In this document: piece after piece, positions 56,001-63,531 of the stretch | Layout of the letters: every line of letters begins with the position of its first letter | How positions within the stretch are numbered: position 1 is the first letter of the stretch | From: Nitrosovibrio tenuis | Lineage (GTDB): Bacteria > Pseudomonadota > Gammaproteobacteria > Burkholderiales > Nitrosomonadaceae | Length of the DNA stretch: 64,000 nt | NCBI RefSeq assembly: GCF_900109785.1 | Contig: NZ_FOBH01000003.1 | Coordinates: 248,001-312,000, forward strand | Reading direction: 5' to 3' | Made by a program: the position numbers and the translations under genes | Notes under the pieces: generated by a model | Databases searched by the model: none | What the model saw: the letters and a program-made list of their open reading frames with translations, nothing else | What the model was told of the DNA's origin: nothing

Positions 56001-56090
56001 GAGGCCGAGCCCCTGCCGGAGCAGATGCTGGCGAAGGCATCGTTCAAACCCGATCGGCCAAAAGAAAACGAAAAACGCGCAGGTTCCTGA
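53013..56090 (+). CDS. Class A penicillin-binding protein, divergent (GT51 plus transpeptidase)
   Basis: This 1025-residue protein begins at a GTG, a start not backed by a clear ribosome binding site. A membrane anchor (LFAFGTLILLLVAVGIAAFLLY) precedes a glycosyltransferase 51 domain: FIENRELLD with catalytic Glu159, VSGGSTLATQIEK and EGEQTLPARKRILVDYLNTVPLA. The transpeptidase has S492-TA-K495 in DLGSTAKLRTL, and K920-TG in IGGKTGTGD. It is much longer than PBP1C (about 770), the extra length lying between the SxxK and KTG motifs (540-900). It should polymerise peptidoglycan at the inner membrane. Closely related homologues may form a proteobacterial subgroup. Confidence 0.85.
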   Translation: MRRILKLFAFGTLILLLVAVGIAAFLLYREVETSAYQARHLARLADELHWEVKDGPNNEPLLSQAGPYDVRLGYSQLPELLQHLAKHGFQVHAQARISERMKHLIEQGLFVPYREKSQAGLEITANNGQSLYRATFPARVYENFEAVPSVVRDSLLFIENRELLDLAHPNKNPAIDWSRLGKAVLDKSVQLVDAEHDVSGGSTLATQIEKYRHSPNGMTLTATDKLQQVASASVRAYLEGEQTLPARKRILVDYLNTVPLAAAAGFGEANGLGDGLWAWYGLDFEETNHLLNSRLVEGDALIEAASRYKHVLSLMIAQRRPSYYLLAGRKELAELTDSHLRILAQAGVIPPGLRDAALKLPLHFRDTAAPEESRNFAAQKAVNAVRGRLASQLGLQRMYDLDRLDLSVQSTLDGELQKKTTEALRRLREPEYARTVGLYGHRLLGDEDDLSKIIYSFTLSELTPEGAKFRIQADSFDQPLDINKGTKLDLGSTAKLRTLVTYLEIIEALHRKYSVLEPKALRKQDVDPSDVLSRWAIDYLLQNTDKSLGTMLEAALERRYSGNPEERFFTGGGLHVFHNFKREDDHKIWSIRDATLNSVNLVYIRLMRDIVRHYMFQIGGSSARILKDVTDTHRTQYLTRFADKEGREFINRFYLKYRGKTATPGTTVEKFFSSFRHTPRRLAAAHRYLYPEAVPAEFEKFMVPHFAGTRGITPTVLNDLYESYAPGKYSLADQGYIVTVHPLELWLVRYLINNPQAEFKDVIKASGDERVAVYHWLFKTIHKNAQDIRIRGLLELEAFLEIHRNWKRVGYPFDSLVPSLATAIGSSADHPAALAELMGIVLNNGVRVPPVLIERLRFAAGTPFETLVERTPVQGERIFSPELAAAVRGVLTGVVETGTATRLARAIVEEDGAETLIGGKTGTGDHRYVTFSSPGVIKESRSLNRSATFVFFIGDRFFGTMTAFVPGADAGNYKFTSALSTQVMKHLLPILKPLIDEAEPLPEQMLAKASFKPDRPKENEKRAGS

Positions 56091-56274
56091 TTTTTGCTGG
56101 CGCCCGCGGCGCATTGATGCGGTCGTCGGCATCGCCTTCGCTGCCAGATCTCCGTTTCGCGGGCGCCCCTCGTGCACGCTTCGGGGCGCATTGCCGTATT
56201 GGAAGCACTACGAGAGCTTTACGCATTTTCGTCAAGACCCAGCTGCGATGCCGATAGACGATTATGAAAAAATT

Positions 56275-56421
56275 CTATTGGTCATCGGGGGTCTCTTTAT
56301 CATCAGTATTGATCCACCATAAAAAGACTACGATACCCAGTACGAGCCCCAGGCCCAGGATGGCCTTTACAAATTCCCTGACAAACCACAACAGCATCGA
56401 TTCGTATAATTCCAATTTCAT
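56275..56421 (-). CDS. Small membrane protein (48 residues), hypothetical
   Basis: A short frame starting MKLELYESMLLWFVREF and containing one membrane helix (ILGLGLVLGIVVFLWWI) followed by an acidic tail (NTDDKETPDDQ). The helix, the polar tail and the position next to another small membrane gene on the same strand (30 bp away) support it as real, though the purine-rich stretch (GAAAGAGG) sits directly against the ATG. Confidence 0.5.
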   Translation of the reverse strand: MKLELYESMLLWFVREFVKAILGLGLVLGIVVFLWWINTDDKETPDDQ

Positions 56422-56451
56422 CCTCTTTCAAAAAAGGATTGTCTCCCAAGC

Positions 56452-56655
56452 TTACTTCCGGGACCACCACCACAGCAGAAGCGATAAGACCAGAGATACC
56501 AGCAGGCCCGAGGTTATAGGAAAGTAGAGCCTGAAATTCTCGCGCTCGATGACTATATCTCCCGGCAGTCGGCCAAATGGTAATCTCGATAACCATGGCC
56601 AGGCAAGCCCCGCTATCAGCAGCAGCACACCGATCAGGATGAGTACACGTTGCAT
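56452..56655 (-). CDS. DUF2905 small membrane protein
   Basis: The 67-residue protein matches DUF2905: an N-terminal helix (VLILIGVLLLIAGLAWPWL), the conserved GRLPGDIVIERENFRLYFPIT, and a second helix ending in WWWSRK. The family is widespread and of unknown function. Likely cotranscribed with the 48-residue gene downstream. Confidence 0.9.
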   Translation of the reverse strand: MQRVLILIGVLLLIAGLAWPWLSRLPFGRLPGDIVIERENFRLYFPITSGLLVSLVLSLLLWWWSRK

Positions 56656-56996
56656 AAACCCTCCGGCATTTCCGGTACAACAACCTCCACTGTAATTTAA
56701 TCGCTCCTTTTACGGAAGATCAATTCATCTTCCGCGCGTCTTGTCGGCGACCGCCCATGGAAAGCGCCATTCTCGGCGCTTCTCGATCATGCTGATCCTC
56801 AACTTATCCAAGCGGCTTTCTAAAGTAGGTTTGCCAGCGTACAGAACCGTTCGGGAAGTACCCGTTAATATCGAAAGAACGCGGCCATCCGCAGGGCCTT
56901 TATAGGGCGAGGTGTGCCCCGAGGGATAATTTATAGGATCGTACCTGCGGCCAATCCCATCGGCAACAATCTGCAATCTTTTCTAAGGAGCTTGTC
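56656..56996. other. Intergenic region with a short hairpin
   Basis: No convincing gene in 341 bp. AGCGCC/GGCGCT (56763-56780) forms a compact hairpin. The promoter for the crystallin-like gene should lie in 56890-56985; its Shine-Dalgarno AAGGAG is clear at 56980-56985. Confidence 0.4.
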
Positions 56997-57527
56997 ATGA
57001 ATATTCTGAGGAAGAGCATTCGAAATGCCTTGGTTACAACCGCGGTGTTATTTGGCCTTTGCGCCGCGACCGGCGCTGTTTATGCACAGCAAACGGGTGA
57101 TAAGGCAAAGACGTCGGATAAGTCAATGTCCAGCGAAAAAAACAAACCACCTTCACAAACAGGTGCCAAAGAAAGGCAGATGATTGAAGCCCCGGTCATC
57201 ATGATGGTTCCAGCAGGGATATCGGACAAAGCGGCAATGGAAAAGGGCTGCTGGGTGAAGCTTTATGATAAAAAGAACTTTAACGGCGACAGCTTGCTGA
57301 TCGTGGGTCCGGTAAATCTCGGACGGATGATCGGCCCGTTTGGGGTCAATTGGGAAAATAAAGTGCGCAGCCTTGAAACGGGCCCTAACACAAACCTTAC
57401 TATTTTCGACAATCGCGATTTCAAGGACGAGGACAAATTTGTCGATCCAGGTAAACAAATCCCGAATCTTTCCAAAGCCATGGGTTTTTTTGACGATTTC
57501 CGCTCAATGATAGTCAGTTGTATATAG
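56997..57527 (+). CDS. Secreted beta/gamma-crystallin-like protein
   Basis: This 176-residue protein starts after AAGGAG and has a signal peptide (ALVTTAVLFGLCAATGAVYAQ), a Lys/Ser-rich linker (residues 32-60), then a beta/gamma-crystallin-like repeat: CWVKLYDKKNFNGDSLLIVG, WENKVRSLETGPNTNLTIFDNRDFKDED. Many bacterial members bind calcium at N/D-x-S/T sites; such sites are not clearly seen here. The Cys near the start and the last-but-one Cys could form a disulfide. Expected to act in the periplasm or outside the cell. Confidence 0.75.
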   Translation: MNILRKSIRNALVTTAVLFGLCAATGAVYAQQTGDKAKTSDKSMSSEKNKPPSQTGAKERQMIEAPVIMMVPAGISDKAAMEKGCWVKLYDKKNFNGDSLLIVGPVNLGRMIGPFGVNWENKVRSLETGPNTNLTIFDNRDFKDEDKFVDPGKQIPNLSKAMGFFDDFRSMIVSCI

Positions 57528-58012
57528 CGCCCCGAAGCGTTGCCCGAGGGGCCCGCGAAGCGGGATCGGGCAGCGGAGGGGATGCCTGATCGCGGGTATG
57601 TGTTATGTGGGGCGCTCGCATCCCACTGCGGGGTCGCACCTTCCAGTGGAAGGCACTGCTCCGCCCTGCGTGGTCGCGCCCCGAAGCGTTGCCCGAGGGG
57701 CCCGCGAAGCGGGATCGGGCAGCGGAGGGGATGCCTGATCGCGGGTATGTGTTATGTGGGGCGCTCGCATCCCACTGCGGGGTCGCACCTTCCAGTGGAA
57801 GGCACTGCTCCGCCCTGCGTGGTCGCGCCCCGAAGCGTTGCCCGAGGGGCCCGCGAAGCGGGATCGGGCAGCGGAGGGGATGCCTGATCGCGGGTATGTG
57901 TTATGTGGGGCGCTCGCATCCCACTGCGGGGTCGCACCTTCCAGTGGAAGGCACTGCTCCGCCCTGCGTGGTCGCGCCCCGAAGCGTTGCCCGAGGGGCC
58001 CGGCGAAGCCGC
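57527..58012. repeat. 149-bp tandem repeat, 3.25 copies
   Basis: Units start at 57527, 57676, 57825 and 57974 with exactly 149 bp spacing and near-perfect identity; the fourth is cut after about 38 bp. Each has GCGCCCCGAAGCGTTGCCCG, then inverted pieces such as CCCGCGAAGCGGG and a perfect CCTTCC/GGAAGG hairpin around AGT. The first unit begins at the last base of the crystallin-like stop codon. 149 is not a multiple of three, so the open frames across the array are not coding. Confidence 0.95.
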
Positions 58013-58028
58013 GTTCAGGGGATCTATC

Positions 58029-58745
58029 TTAGGGCCTGGAGAAATGGGCCACGATGCGTTTGAGAATGTGTAACCGGCCGTGGAAGAAATGTTCAGCGCC
58101 AGGGATTACGACTACCGGCAGTTCCTGGGGTGCGGCCCAGTCCAGAACAGATTTCAGGGGCACCACGTTATCCTGATCGCCATGAATGATCAGGACGGCC
58201 GGAGCATTTTCAGTGGCATGCTTATCGCTGGGAGAGACGATGGGGGGAGCGCCCAATCGCTCAACCGCAGGCGCTACCATGATTATCCTTTGGGGCTTGA
58301 GCCGTTGGGCGGCATAAGCCTGAATAGCGCCTCCGAATGAAAATCCCGCGAGCAATAATGGCGGAGGTCCGTCAAAGCGGCTGGCAAACCGATTTTTGAT
58401 GTTCTCGGCTACCGCAACCACATCCTCCGTTTCCCCTGCACCGTTCTGGCTCGGGTCATGCGTGCCTCCGCTCTGCCCGACACCCCGAAAATTGAATTTG
58501 ACTGCGATGAAACCCAGCTCCAGTAGAGTCTTGAAAAGCGTGTAGACCACCTTATTGTTCATGGTACCGCCATAGAGCGGATGAGGATGCGCGACAATTG
58601 CGATGCCGCGCGGGTGACCAGAATCCGGCTCGGCTAGTACAGTCTCCAGTTTTCCCGCTGGTCCATCAATCAGGAAGCTTTGCGGGGTGAGGGGACCAGG
58701 TGCGTTTTCAGCGTCATTACCGCCCTCGATATCTAGGGAGTCCAA
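58029..58745 (-). CDS. Alpha/beta hydrolase
   Basis: The 238-residue protein shows the esterase fold: IAIVAHPHPLYGGTMNNKVV, VKFNFRGVGQSGG, and nucleophile elbow GFSFGG, then HGDQDNVVPL (Asp) and GAEHFFHGRL (His). This HPHP...GG family is close to dienelactone-hydrolase-like proteins; the substrate is unknown. The start lies 2 bp after the ferredoxin stop, so the two genes form an operon. Confidence 0.9.
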   Translation of the reverse strand: MDSLDIEGGNDAENAPGPLTPQSFLIDGPAGKLETVLAEPDSGHPRGIAIVAHPHPLYGGTMNNKVVYTLFKTLLELGFIAVKFNFRGVGQSGGTHDPSQNGAGETEDVVAVAENIKNRFASRFDGPPPLLLAGFSFGGAIQAYAAQRLKPQRIIMVAPAVERLGAPPIVSPSDKHATENAPAVLIIHGDQDNVVPLKSVLDWAAPQELPVVVIPGAEHFFHGRLHILKRIVAHFSRP

Positions 58746-58747
58746 CC

Positions 58748-59059
58748 TCAGATTCTCAACCGTTCTACCACACGGCCATTTTTCAGATGCTCCTCGATAA
58801 TTTCATCGATGTCTTCTTTATCTACATACGTATACCAGACGTCCTCCGGATAGACCACGATGACCGGGCCCTCATTGCAACGGTCAAGGCACCCCGCGTT
58901 GTTGATCCGTATCCTTTTGCTCTTGCTGTCCAGTTTGAGCGCCTTGACGCGCGCTTTGGCATAATCACGCATGGCTTGGGCACCGTGATTATTACAGCAA
59001 ATGGCACCTGCTTCACGCTGGTTCACACAGAAAAATACATGCCGCTGATAGTAGCTCAT
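58748..59059 (-). CDS. Thioredoxin-like [2Fe-2S] ferredoxin
   Basis: From ATG 59059 the protein has 103 residues (a start at 59065 adds two). Four Cys suited to a [2Fe-2S] cluster are present: VFFCVNQREAGAICC and AGCLDRCNEGPVIVVYPEDVWY, the pattern of the (2Fe-2S) ferredoxin-like family. It is translated just ahead of the hydrolase. Redox partner unknown. Confidence 0.9.
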   Translation of the reverse strand: MSYYQRHVFFCVNQREAGAICCNNHGAQAMRDYAKARVKALKLDSKSKRIRINNAGCLDRCNEGPVIVVYPEDVWYTYVDKEDIDEIIEEHLKNGRVVERLRI

Positions 59060-59186
59060 AAGCAATTTTAAGTTGGCTGAAAAAAGGCTGAAAAAATTAT
59101 GTCCTAAACAGACGACCGCTTTCTAGGGTTTCTAGGGGTGAGACATCTCATCAATTCGAACAGGCTTATCTCATCAATTCGTGATG

Positions 59187-60317
59187 CTATCTCAATTTGA
59201 TCTCGGTCCACAACCGGCTCAGCGATCGCCGTTGCTTGCGGTCCAGATCCCGCAGCATTTCCAGCCGCGCCAGCAGTTCAGGATCCGGGAATATGGCTTT
59301 ATTGTTGGCAATTTCCGGTCTGATATATTGCATCGCATCCATATTGGGGTTGCCGGATCCGATAAGGTTCGTAAGTTCGGCTGAGTTCCTACCCTCCAGC
59401 ATGAAATTGATGAATTGATGAGCGAGATCCGGGCGATTTCCGCTGCGCTGCAGAACCATGCTGTCAAGCGCGAGAACGGCTCCTTCCCTTGGGGTGGAGT
59501 AGCCGATTGTGAATCCGCGCCCTGTTTTCTTCGCGTCAAGCGCTGCCTGAAACATGTCGTTGGAATAGCCGTGCGCCAGCCACAGATTTCCTACTGCCAG
59601 TTCCTTGATATAGCTAGTATTGCTGAAAGCCGCCCAGTAAGGCTTGGCGCGCACGATCAGCTCGGCAGCCTGCTTCCAGTGTTCCTCGTCGGTATCGTTA
59701 ACCGAATAACCCAGGTACTTGAGCGCCGCGGCCATCAGTTCGCGCTGGCTATCGAGCACGGTTACACGGCCCTTTATTTTTTTTAGATATTTCGGCTCAA
59801 AAATGATTGCCCAAGTATCGGTAGGCAGCTCGAGCTCTCTTATTTTTTCCTCGTTGAAGCCGAGCAGGGTAAGCGTATACGCATAAGGAACGGAATATTT
59901 ATTGCCGGGATCGAATACGGTCTCGAGATACGCGGGATTGATATTCCTCAGATTAGGCAATAGCGATTTATCCAGAGGACGTAGTGCTCCTTGACGAATC
60001 AGGGTATCCATGGCATTGCCAGTGGGAACGATGAGATCATATCCGGTCGCGCCTGCCGCCAGTTTCGCCAGCATTTCCTCGTTGTCTGAATAATAGTCCT
60101 GCGAGAGTTTGCAATTGCAGAATTTCTCGAAATGCCTGACCGTTTCCGGCGCGATGTAGTTATTCCAGTTGAAAAGGTGCAGAACATTTTCGCCTCTGCC
60201 GGGTACAGCCTCGGACTCATCCTGTCGGGCACAGCCAGTGGTGAACAGAATCAGGGCCGGTAGCAAGAATAATAGAATTGCTCCGAGGTGCGTTCGTGCG
60301 CTCGCCCGGATGCTCAT
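59187..60317 (-). CDS. potD: Polyamine ABC transporter, periplasmic binding protein
   Basis: From the ATG at 60317 (376 residues) the protein has a lipoprotein signal (LLFLLPALILFTTGCARQ), then LHLFNWNNYIAPETVRHFEKF, the classical PotD/PotF start, and YDLIVPTGNAMDTLIRQGALRPLD. The frame extends to 60410 but that part is not needed. Specificity (putrescine or spermidine) cannot be told. It is the last gene of the pot operon, 34 bp after the permease. Two copies of ATCTCATCAATTCG (59145 and 59168) lie just after its stop. Confidence 0.93.
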   Translation of the reverse strand: MSIRASARTHLGAILLFLLPALILFTTGCARQDESEAVPGRGENVLHLFNWNNYIAPETVRHFEKFCNCKLSQDYYSDNEEMLAKLAAGATGYDLIVPTGNAMDTLIRQGALRPLDKSLLPNLRNINPAYLETVFDPGNKYSVPYAYTLTLLGFNEEKIRELELPTDTWAIIFEPKYLKKIKGRVTVLDSQRELMAAALKYLGYSVNDTDEEHWKQAAELIVRAKPYWAAFSNTSYIKELAVGNLWLAHGYSNDMFQAALDAKKTGRGFTIGYSTPREGAVLALDSMVLQRSGNRPDLAHQFINFMLEGRNSAELTNLIGSGNPNMDAMQYIRPEIANNKAIFPDPELLARLEMLRDLDRKQRRSLSRLWTEIKLR

Positions 60318-60351
60318 TTGCCACTGCTCCACCCGCGGCCCCCCGGAACGC

Positions 60352-61146
60352 TCATTTGCCCGCTTCCCCGCCCGCCGCCTCCATATTGCGCGCTTCGAGT
60401 TTCCCTGCAATGATGATCATGATCAGCGTGAGCAGCATCAATAGGGTCGAAACCGCATTGACCTCAGGTGTGACCGCGACCTTTATCATGGTATAGATCT
60501 GGATGGGGAGAATCGGTTCGCCCACGCCTTTCGTAAAAAACGTAATGACAAAATCATCGATGGACAAGGTGAAAGACATCAGTGCGCCGGCTACCACCGC
60601 CGGCATGATGAGCGGCAATGTTATGAGACGGAAAGTCTGCCACGGAGAGGCGCCGAGATCGCGTGCCGCTTCAAAGATACTCTCGTCCATGCCCTGAAGC
60701 CGCGCGCGCACAATAACGGCGACAAAGCCGATACAAAATGTGGTGTGCGCAATGATGATAGAAATCATGCCGAGCGTTAAGTTCAGCACTTGCAAAAAGA
60801 ACAATAACAGCGATACGCCCAGCAAAATTTCGGGCATGGCCACCGGGGTAAATACAAGCACCGGCAACACCTTGAGCTTGTAGCGATGTATGGCCAGGCC
60901 AGCCATCGTACCGAGCAAGGTCGCGCTGAAACTCGCGCTGAGCGCGATAATCAGCGAATTGCGCGCCGCCAGGAGCATTTCCTTATTGTTCAGCAGCGCT
61001 TCATACCAGAACAATGTGAACCCTACCCATTCGGCATTCAGCCTGGAATCGTTGAACGAGTACATCACCACGATCGCAAGGGGAATATAAAGAAAGGCAT
61101 AGGCCAATATTGCTGCGGACCACAGCCAGCGGGTGCTGCGGCTCAT
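60352..61146 (-). CDS. potC: Polyamine ABC transporter permease
   Basis: From ATG 61146 the protein has 264 residues, six helices and the permease EAA motif EAARDLGASPWQTFRLITLPLIMP. NDSRLNAEWVGFTLFWYEALLNN is typical of PotC/PotI. The start overlaps the potB stop codon region (ATG 61146, potB ends 61148). Confidence 0.94.
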   Translation of the reverse strand: MSRSTRWLWSAAILAYAFLYIPLAIVVMYSFNDSRLNAEWVGFTLFWYEALLNNKEMLLAARNSLIIALSASFSATLLGTMAGLAIHRYKLKVLPVLVFTPVAMPEILLGVSLLLFFLQVLNLTLGMISIIIAHTTFCIGFVAVIVRARLQGMDESIFEAARDLGASPWQTFRLITLPLIMPAVVAGALMSFTLSIDDFVITFFTKGVGEPILPIQIYTMIKVAVTPEVNAVSTLLMLLTLIMIIIAGKLEARNMEAAGGEAGK

Positions 61147-61147
61147 G

Positions 61148-62134
61148 CTATGTCGCCCTCTGGCCGACGGCGGAACGTGCAAACCATGCAGCCAGCCCGG
61201 CAATTGCCAACACTGCCAGTGTCAGCATGATTGCCAGCACTGAACCAAAAGGCCAATCGCGGGTGCCCAGAAACTGATCCTTGATCAGATTACCGATGAG
61301 AATGTCGCCGGTGCCGCCGAGTATATCGGGAACCGCGAACATGCCGAGCACCGGGATGAACACCAGCGCAGCACCGGAAAACACCCCAGGCAGAGATAGC
61401 GGCCAGGTAACGCGCCAGAAGCGCTGCCATCTGGTAGCGCCCAAATCCTGCGCCGCATCCAGGAGCGCAGGATCATGTTTTTCCAGGTTGGTATAAAGAG
61501 GCAATACCATAAACGGCAGGTGTACATAAACCATGCCTACCAGCACCGCGAATGGCGAGAACAGCAAGGTTATCGGGGTAATTCCCAACGCCCCGAGAAC
61601 GGCGTTGATAAAATAACTCAGCCCGGATTCCGGCCCAAGTATGATCATCCAGGCATAAATGCGGATGAGGAAATTGCTGGCAAAAGGCAGCACCACCAGC
61701 AGTACCATCAAGTTGCGTAAATGTTTTTTGCTGCGCGAGATCAGCAGTGCCAGCGGATATGCCATAACGAGGCAAATCAATGTGGTGGCTGCCGCAACCG
61801 CGAATGACTTCAGGAAGATTTTGGCATAGAGAATGTCGCTGAAAAAGAACTGATAAGCCTCCAGCGTAAAACCATACTCCAAGCCTTGGCTGACGTGGGC
61901 CGATACCACAGGTGCGGCAATGGGTGCCAATCCACCGAACTCCCCCGGGAAGCGGAACGACGTCGCAATCATGATCAGGCTGGGGACGACGAAGAATACG
62001 GTCAGGAACACCAGCGGCGGGCCGGCGACGAAAAATTTCGCCATGCGCTGCCTTGCTGTTCTTTCCTTAATTCCTACTTCGGCTCGTTCCTCAGCGCGTC
62101 CTTCGGTTCGTCCCTGCTCTGCTTTCTTAGTCAT
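61148..62134 (-). CDS. potB: Polyamine ABC transporter permease
   Basis: From ATG 62134 the protein has 328 residues. The first 30 (EGRAEERAEVGIKERTARQR) are a charged, repetitive leader encoded by an internally repeated DNA stretch, ahead of the first helix (FFVAGPPLVFLTVFFVVPSLIMI). An in-frame ATG at 62044 would give a conventional start without it. The EAA motif is DAAQDLGATRWQRFWRVTWPLSLPG. It overlaps potA by 8 bp when started at 62134. Confidence 0.92.
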   Translation of the reverse strand: MTKKAEQGRTEGRAEERAEVGIKERTARQRMAKFFVAGPPLVFLTVFFVVPSLIMIATSFRFPGEFGGLAPIAAPVVSAHVSQGLEYGFTLEAYQFFFSDILYAKIFLKSFAVAAATTLICLVMAYPLALLISRSKKHLRNLMVLLVVLPFASNFLIRIYAWMIILGPESGLSYFINAVLGALGITPITLLFSPFAVLVGMVYVHLPFMVLPLYTNLEKHDPALLDAAQDLGATRWQRFWRVTWPLSLPGVFSGAALVFIPVLGMFAVPDILGGTGDILIGNLIKDQFLGTRDWPFGSVLAIMLTLAVLAIAGLAAWFARSAVGQRAT

Positions 62135-63212
62135 GGAGGAAAATACCCGCATCGTGACGCCATGAAACGCCGACCAGATCGCCCACTTCAAAAAACGTTG
62201 CTCTTCCCGGCGCCGAATTCGGCAGTAAAGCCTCGATATGAGTGCCATTGGAGAGTTCCACGATATAAGTCGTTACGTCGCCTATATATAGAAAATCGTG
62301 CACTGTGCCTAGAAAGTGGTTTTTTAACTGTGCCCCGTTCGACGGATGGGAAATGCGGACCTGTTCTGGGCGAATGGCCATTACGCCTTTGTCACCGGGT
62401 TTTACACCTTCTTTCCCGGCAGTTATGACTTCCCCCAACTCTCCTATATCAAGTTTCAGATGCGAAGGTGCCGCTTCCATCACCTGCGCATCCATCATGC
62501 TGATTTTGCCAATGAAATCTGCAACAAAACGGTTTCTCGGAAAACCATAGATCTTGGATGGTTCATCAATTTGTTCGACATTGCCGCGATTCATCACGGC
62601 GATCCGATGTGATAGTGCCAACGCTTCATCCTGTGCATGGGTGACAAACACGAACGTGATGCCGATCTCCTTTTGAAGATTGATGAGTTCAATCTGCATT
62701 TCCTCGCGCAACTTGGCGTCCAGTGCGCCGAGCGGTTCATCCAGCAATAATAGCCGGGGGCGGTTGACAAGCCCTCTGGCAAGCGCTACCCGCTGTTTCT
62801 GGCCGCCGGACAACTCATGTGGAAAGCGGTTGGCGAAGCTTGGCAGGCGCACATCATCCAGGGCCTCCGTGACTCTGGCTCTTATTTCCTGCGGGGGCTT
62901 GCCCGCCATCCTGAGCGGGAAAGCGATATTGTCCGCTACAGTCATATGGGGGAACAGCGCGTAGGTCTGGAACACAGTGTGGACGGGGCGTTTTTCCGGT
63001 GGGGTACCGACCATATCTTCGCCGTCCAGCAGAATCTGGCCGGAATCCGGAAGATCGAACCCGGCTATCATCCGTAACAGCGTGGTTTTACCGCAGCCGG
63101 AAGGGCCGAGCAGAGTGAAAAATTCACCTGCCTCAATGCTGATACTGACATGATCGACCGCAGTGTAGTCGCCAAAGTGGCGCGTCACGTCTCGGATTTC
63201 CAGTAGCGCCAT
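62127..63212 (-). CDS. potA: Polyamine ABC transporter ATP-binding protein
   Basis: The 361-residue ATPase has Walker A LLGPSGCGKTTLLRMIAG, signature LSGGQKQRVALARGL, Walker B LLLLDEPLGALD and H-loop VFVTHAQDEAL, with a C-terminal TOBE domain (KGVMAIRPEQVRI, VHDFLYIGDVTTYIVEL). First gene of a four-gene operon potA-potB-potC-potD with overlapping or closely spaced genes. Confidence 0.95.
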   Translation of the reverse strand: MALLEIRDVTRHFGDYTAVDHVSISIEAGEFFTLLGPSGCGKTTLLRMIAGFDLPDSGQILLDGEDMVGTPPEKRPVHTVFQTYALFPHMTVADNIAFPLRMAGKPPQEIRARVTEALDDVRLPSFANRFPHELSGGQKQRVALARGLVNRPRLLLLDEPLGALDAKLREEMQIELINLQKEIGITFVFVTHAQDEALALSHRIAVMNRGNVEQIDEPSKIYGFPRNRFVADFIGKISMMDAQVMEAAPSHLKLDIGELGEVITAGKEGVKPGDKGVMAIRPEQVRISHPSNGAQLKNHFLGTVHDFLYIGDVTTYIVELSNGTHIEALLPNSAPGRATFFEVGDLVGVSWRHDAGIFLHD

Positions 63213-63531
63213 GGTCTATCAGTTGCCGTGCCAATTAAAAACGGAATTTTATCAAAATAATTATTGGATTAGCTGGATTACAGCCATCATGCCGGTGCCG
63301 GACCGTCCAGGGATGGGGCGGGTCGCAGGATTATGCGCGTCGCGAATCTGGAACGGGGCCTGGAACTGGGCCCTGAGCTCAGCGGCGCACGGAGATCCCG
63401 TTCCGCTGAGACCCCGTTCGTGATGGAGGTTGACTGGCAAAGGAAGTGAGGATGCTAACGAAAGCACGGCAAGGAGGATCGTGCCACCGGCCATACGGCC
63501 ATCACTTACGGAATGCTAAAGACCTGATGCA
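63213..63531. other. Intergenic region upstream of the pot operon
   Basis: The 319 bp between the start of potA and the end of ubiB have no supported gene. A minus-strand frame (63494-63261) begins with a hydrophobic, signal-like stretch but its remainder has no coding character. The region should hold the pot promoter and the terminator of ubiB. Confidence 0.4.

Noticed and set aside
56725-56976. 83-residue minus-strand frame upstream of the crystallin-like gene
   Set aside because: No ribosome binding site or recognisable feature, and it occupies the neighbouring promoter region.
57540-58063. Repetitive open frames in the 149-bp tandem array
   Set aside because: The unit length is not a multiple of three and no ribosome binding site is present; the frames follow from the GC-rich repeat.
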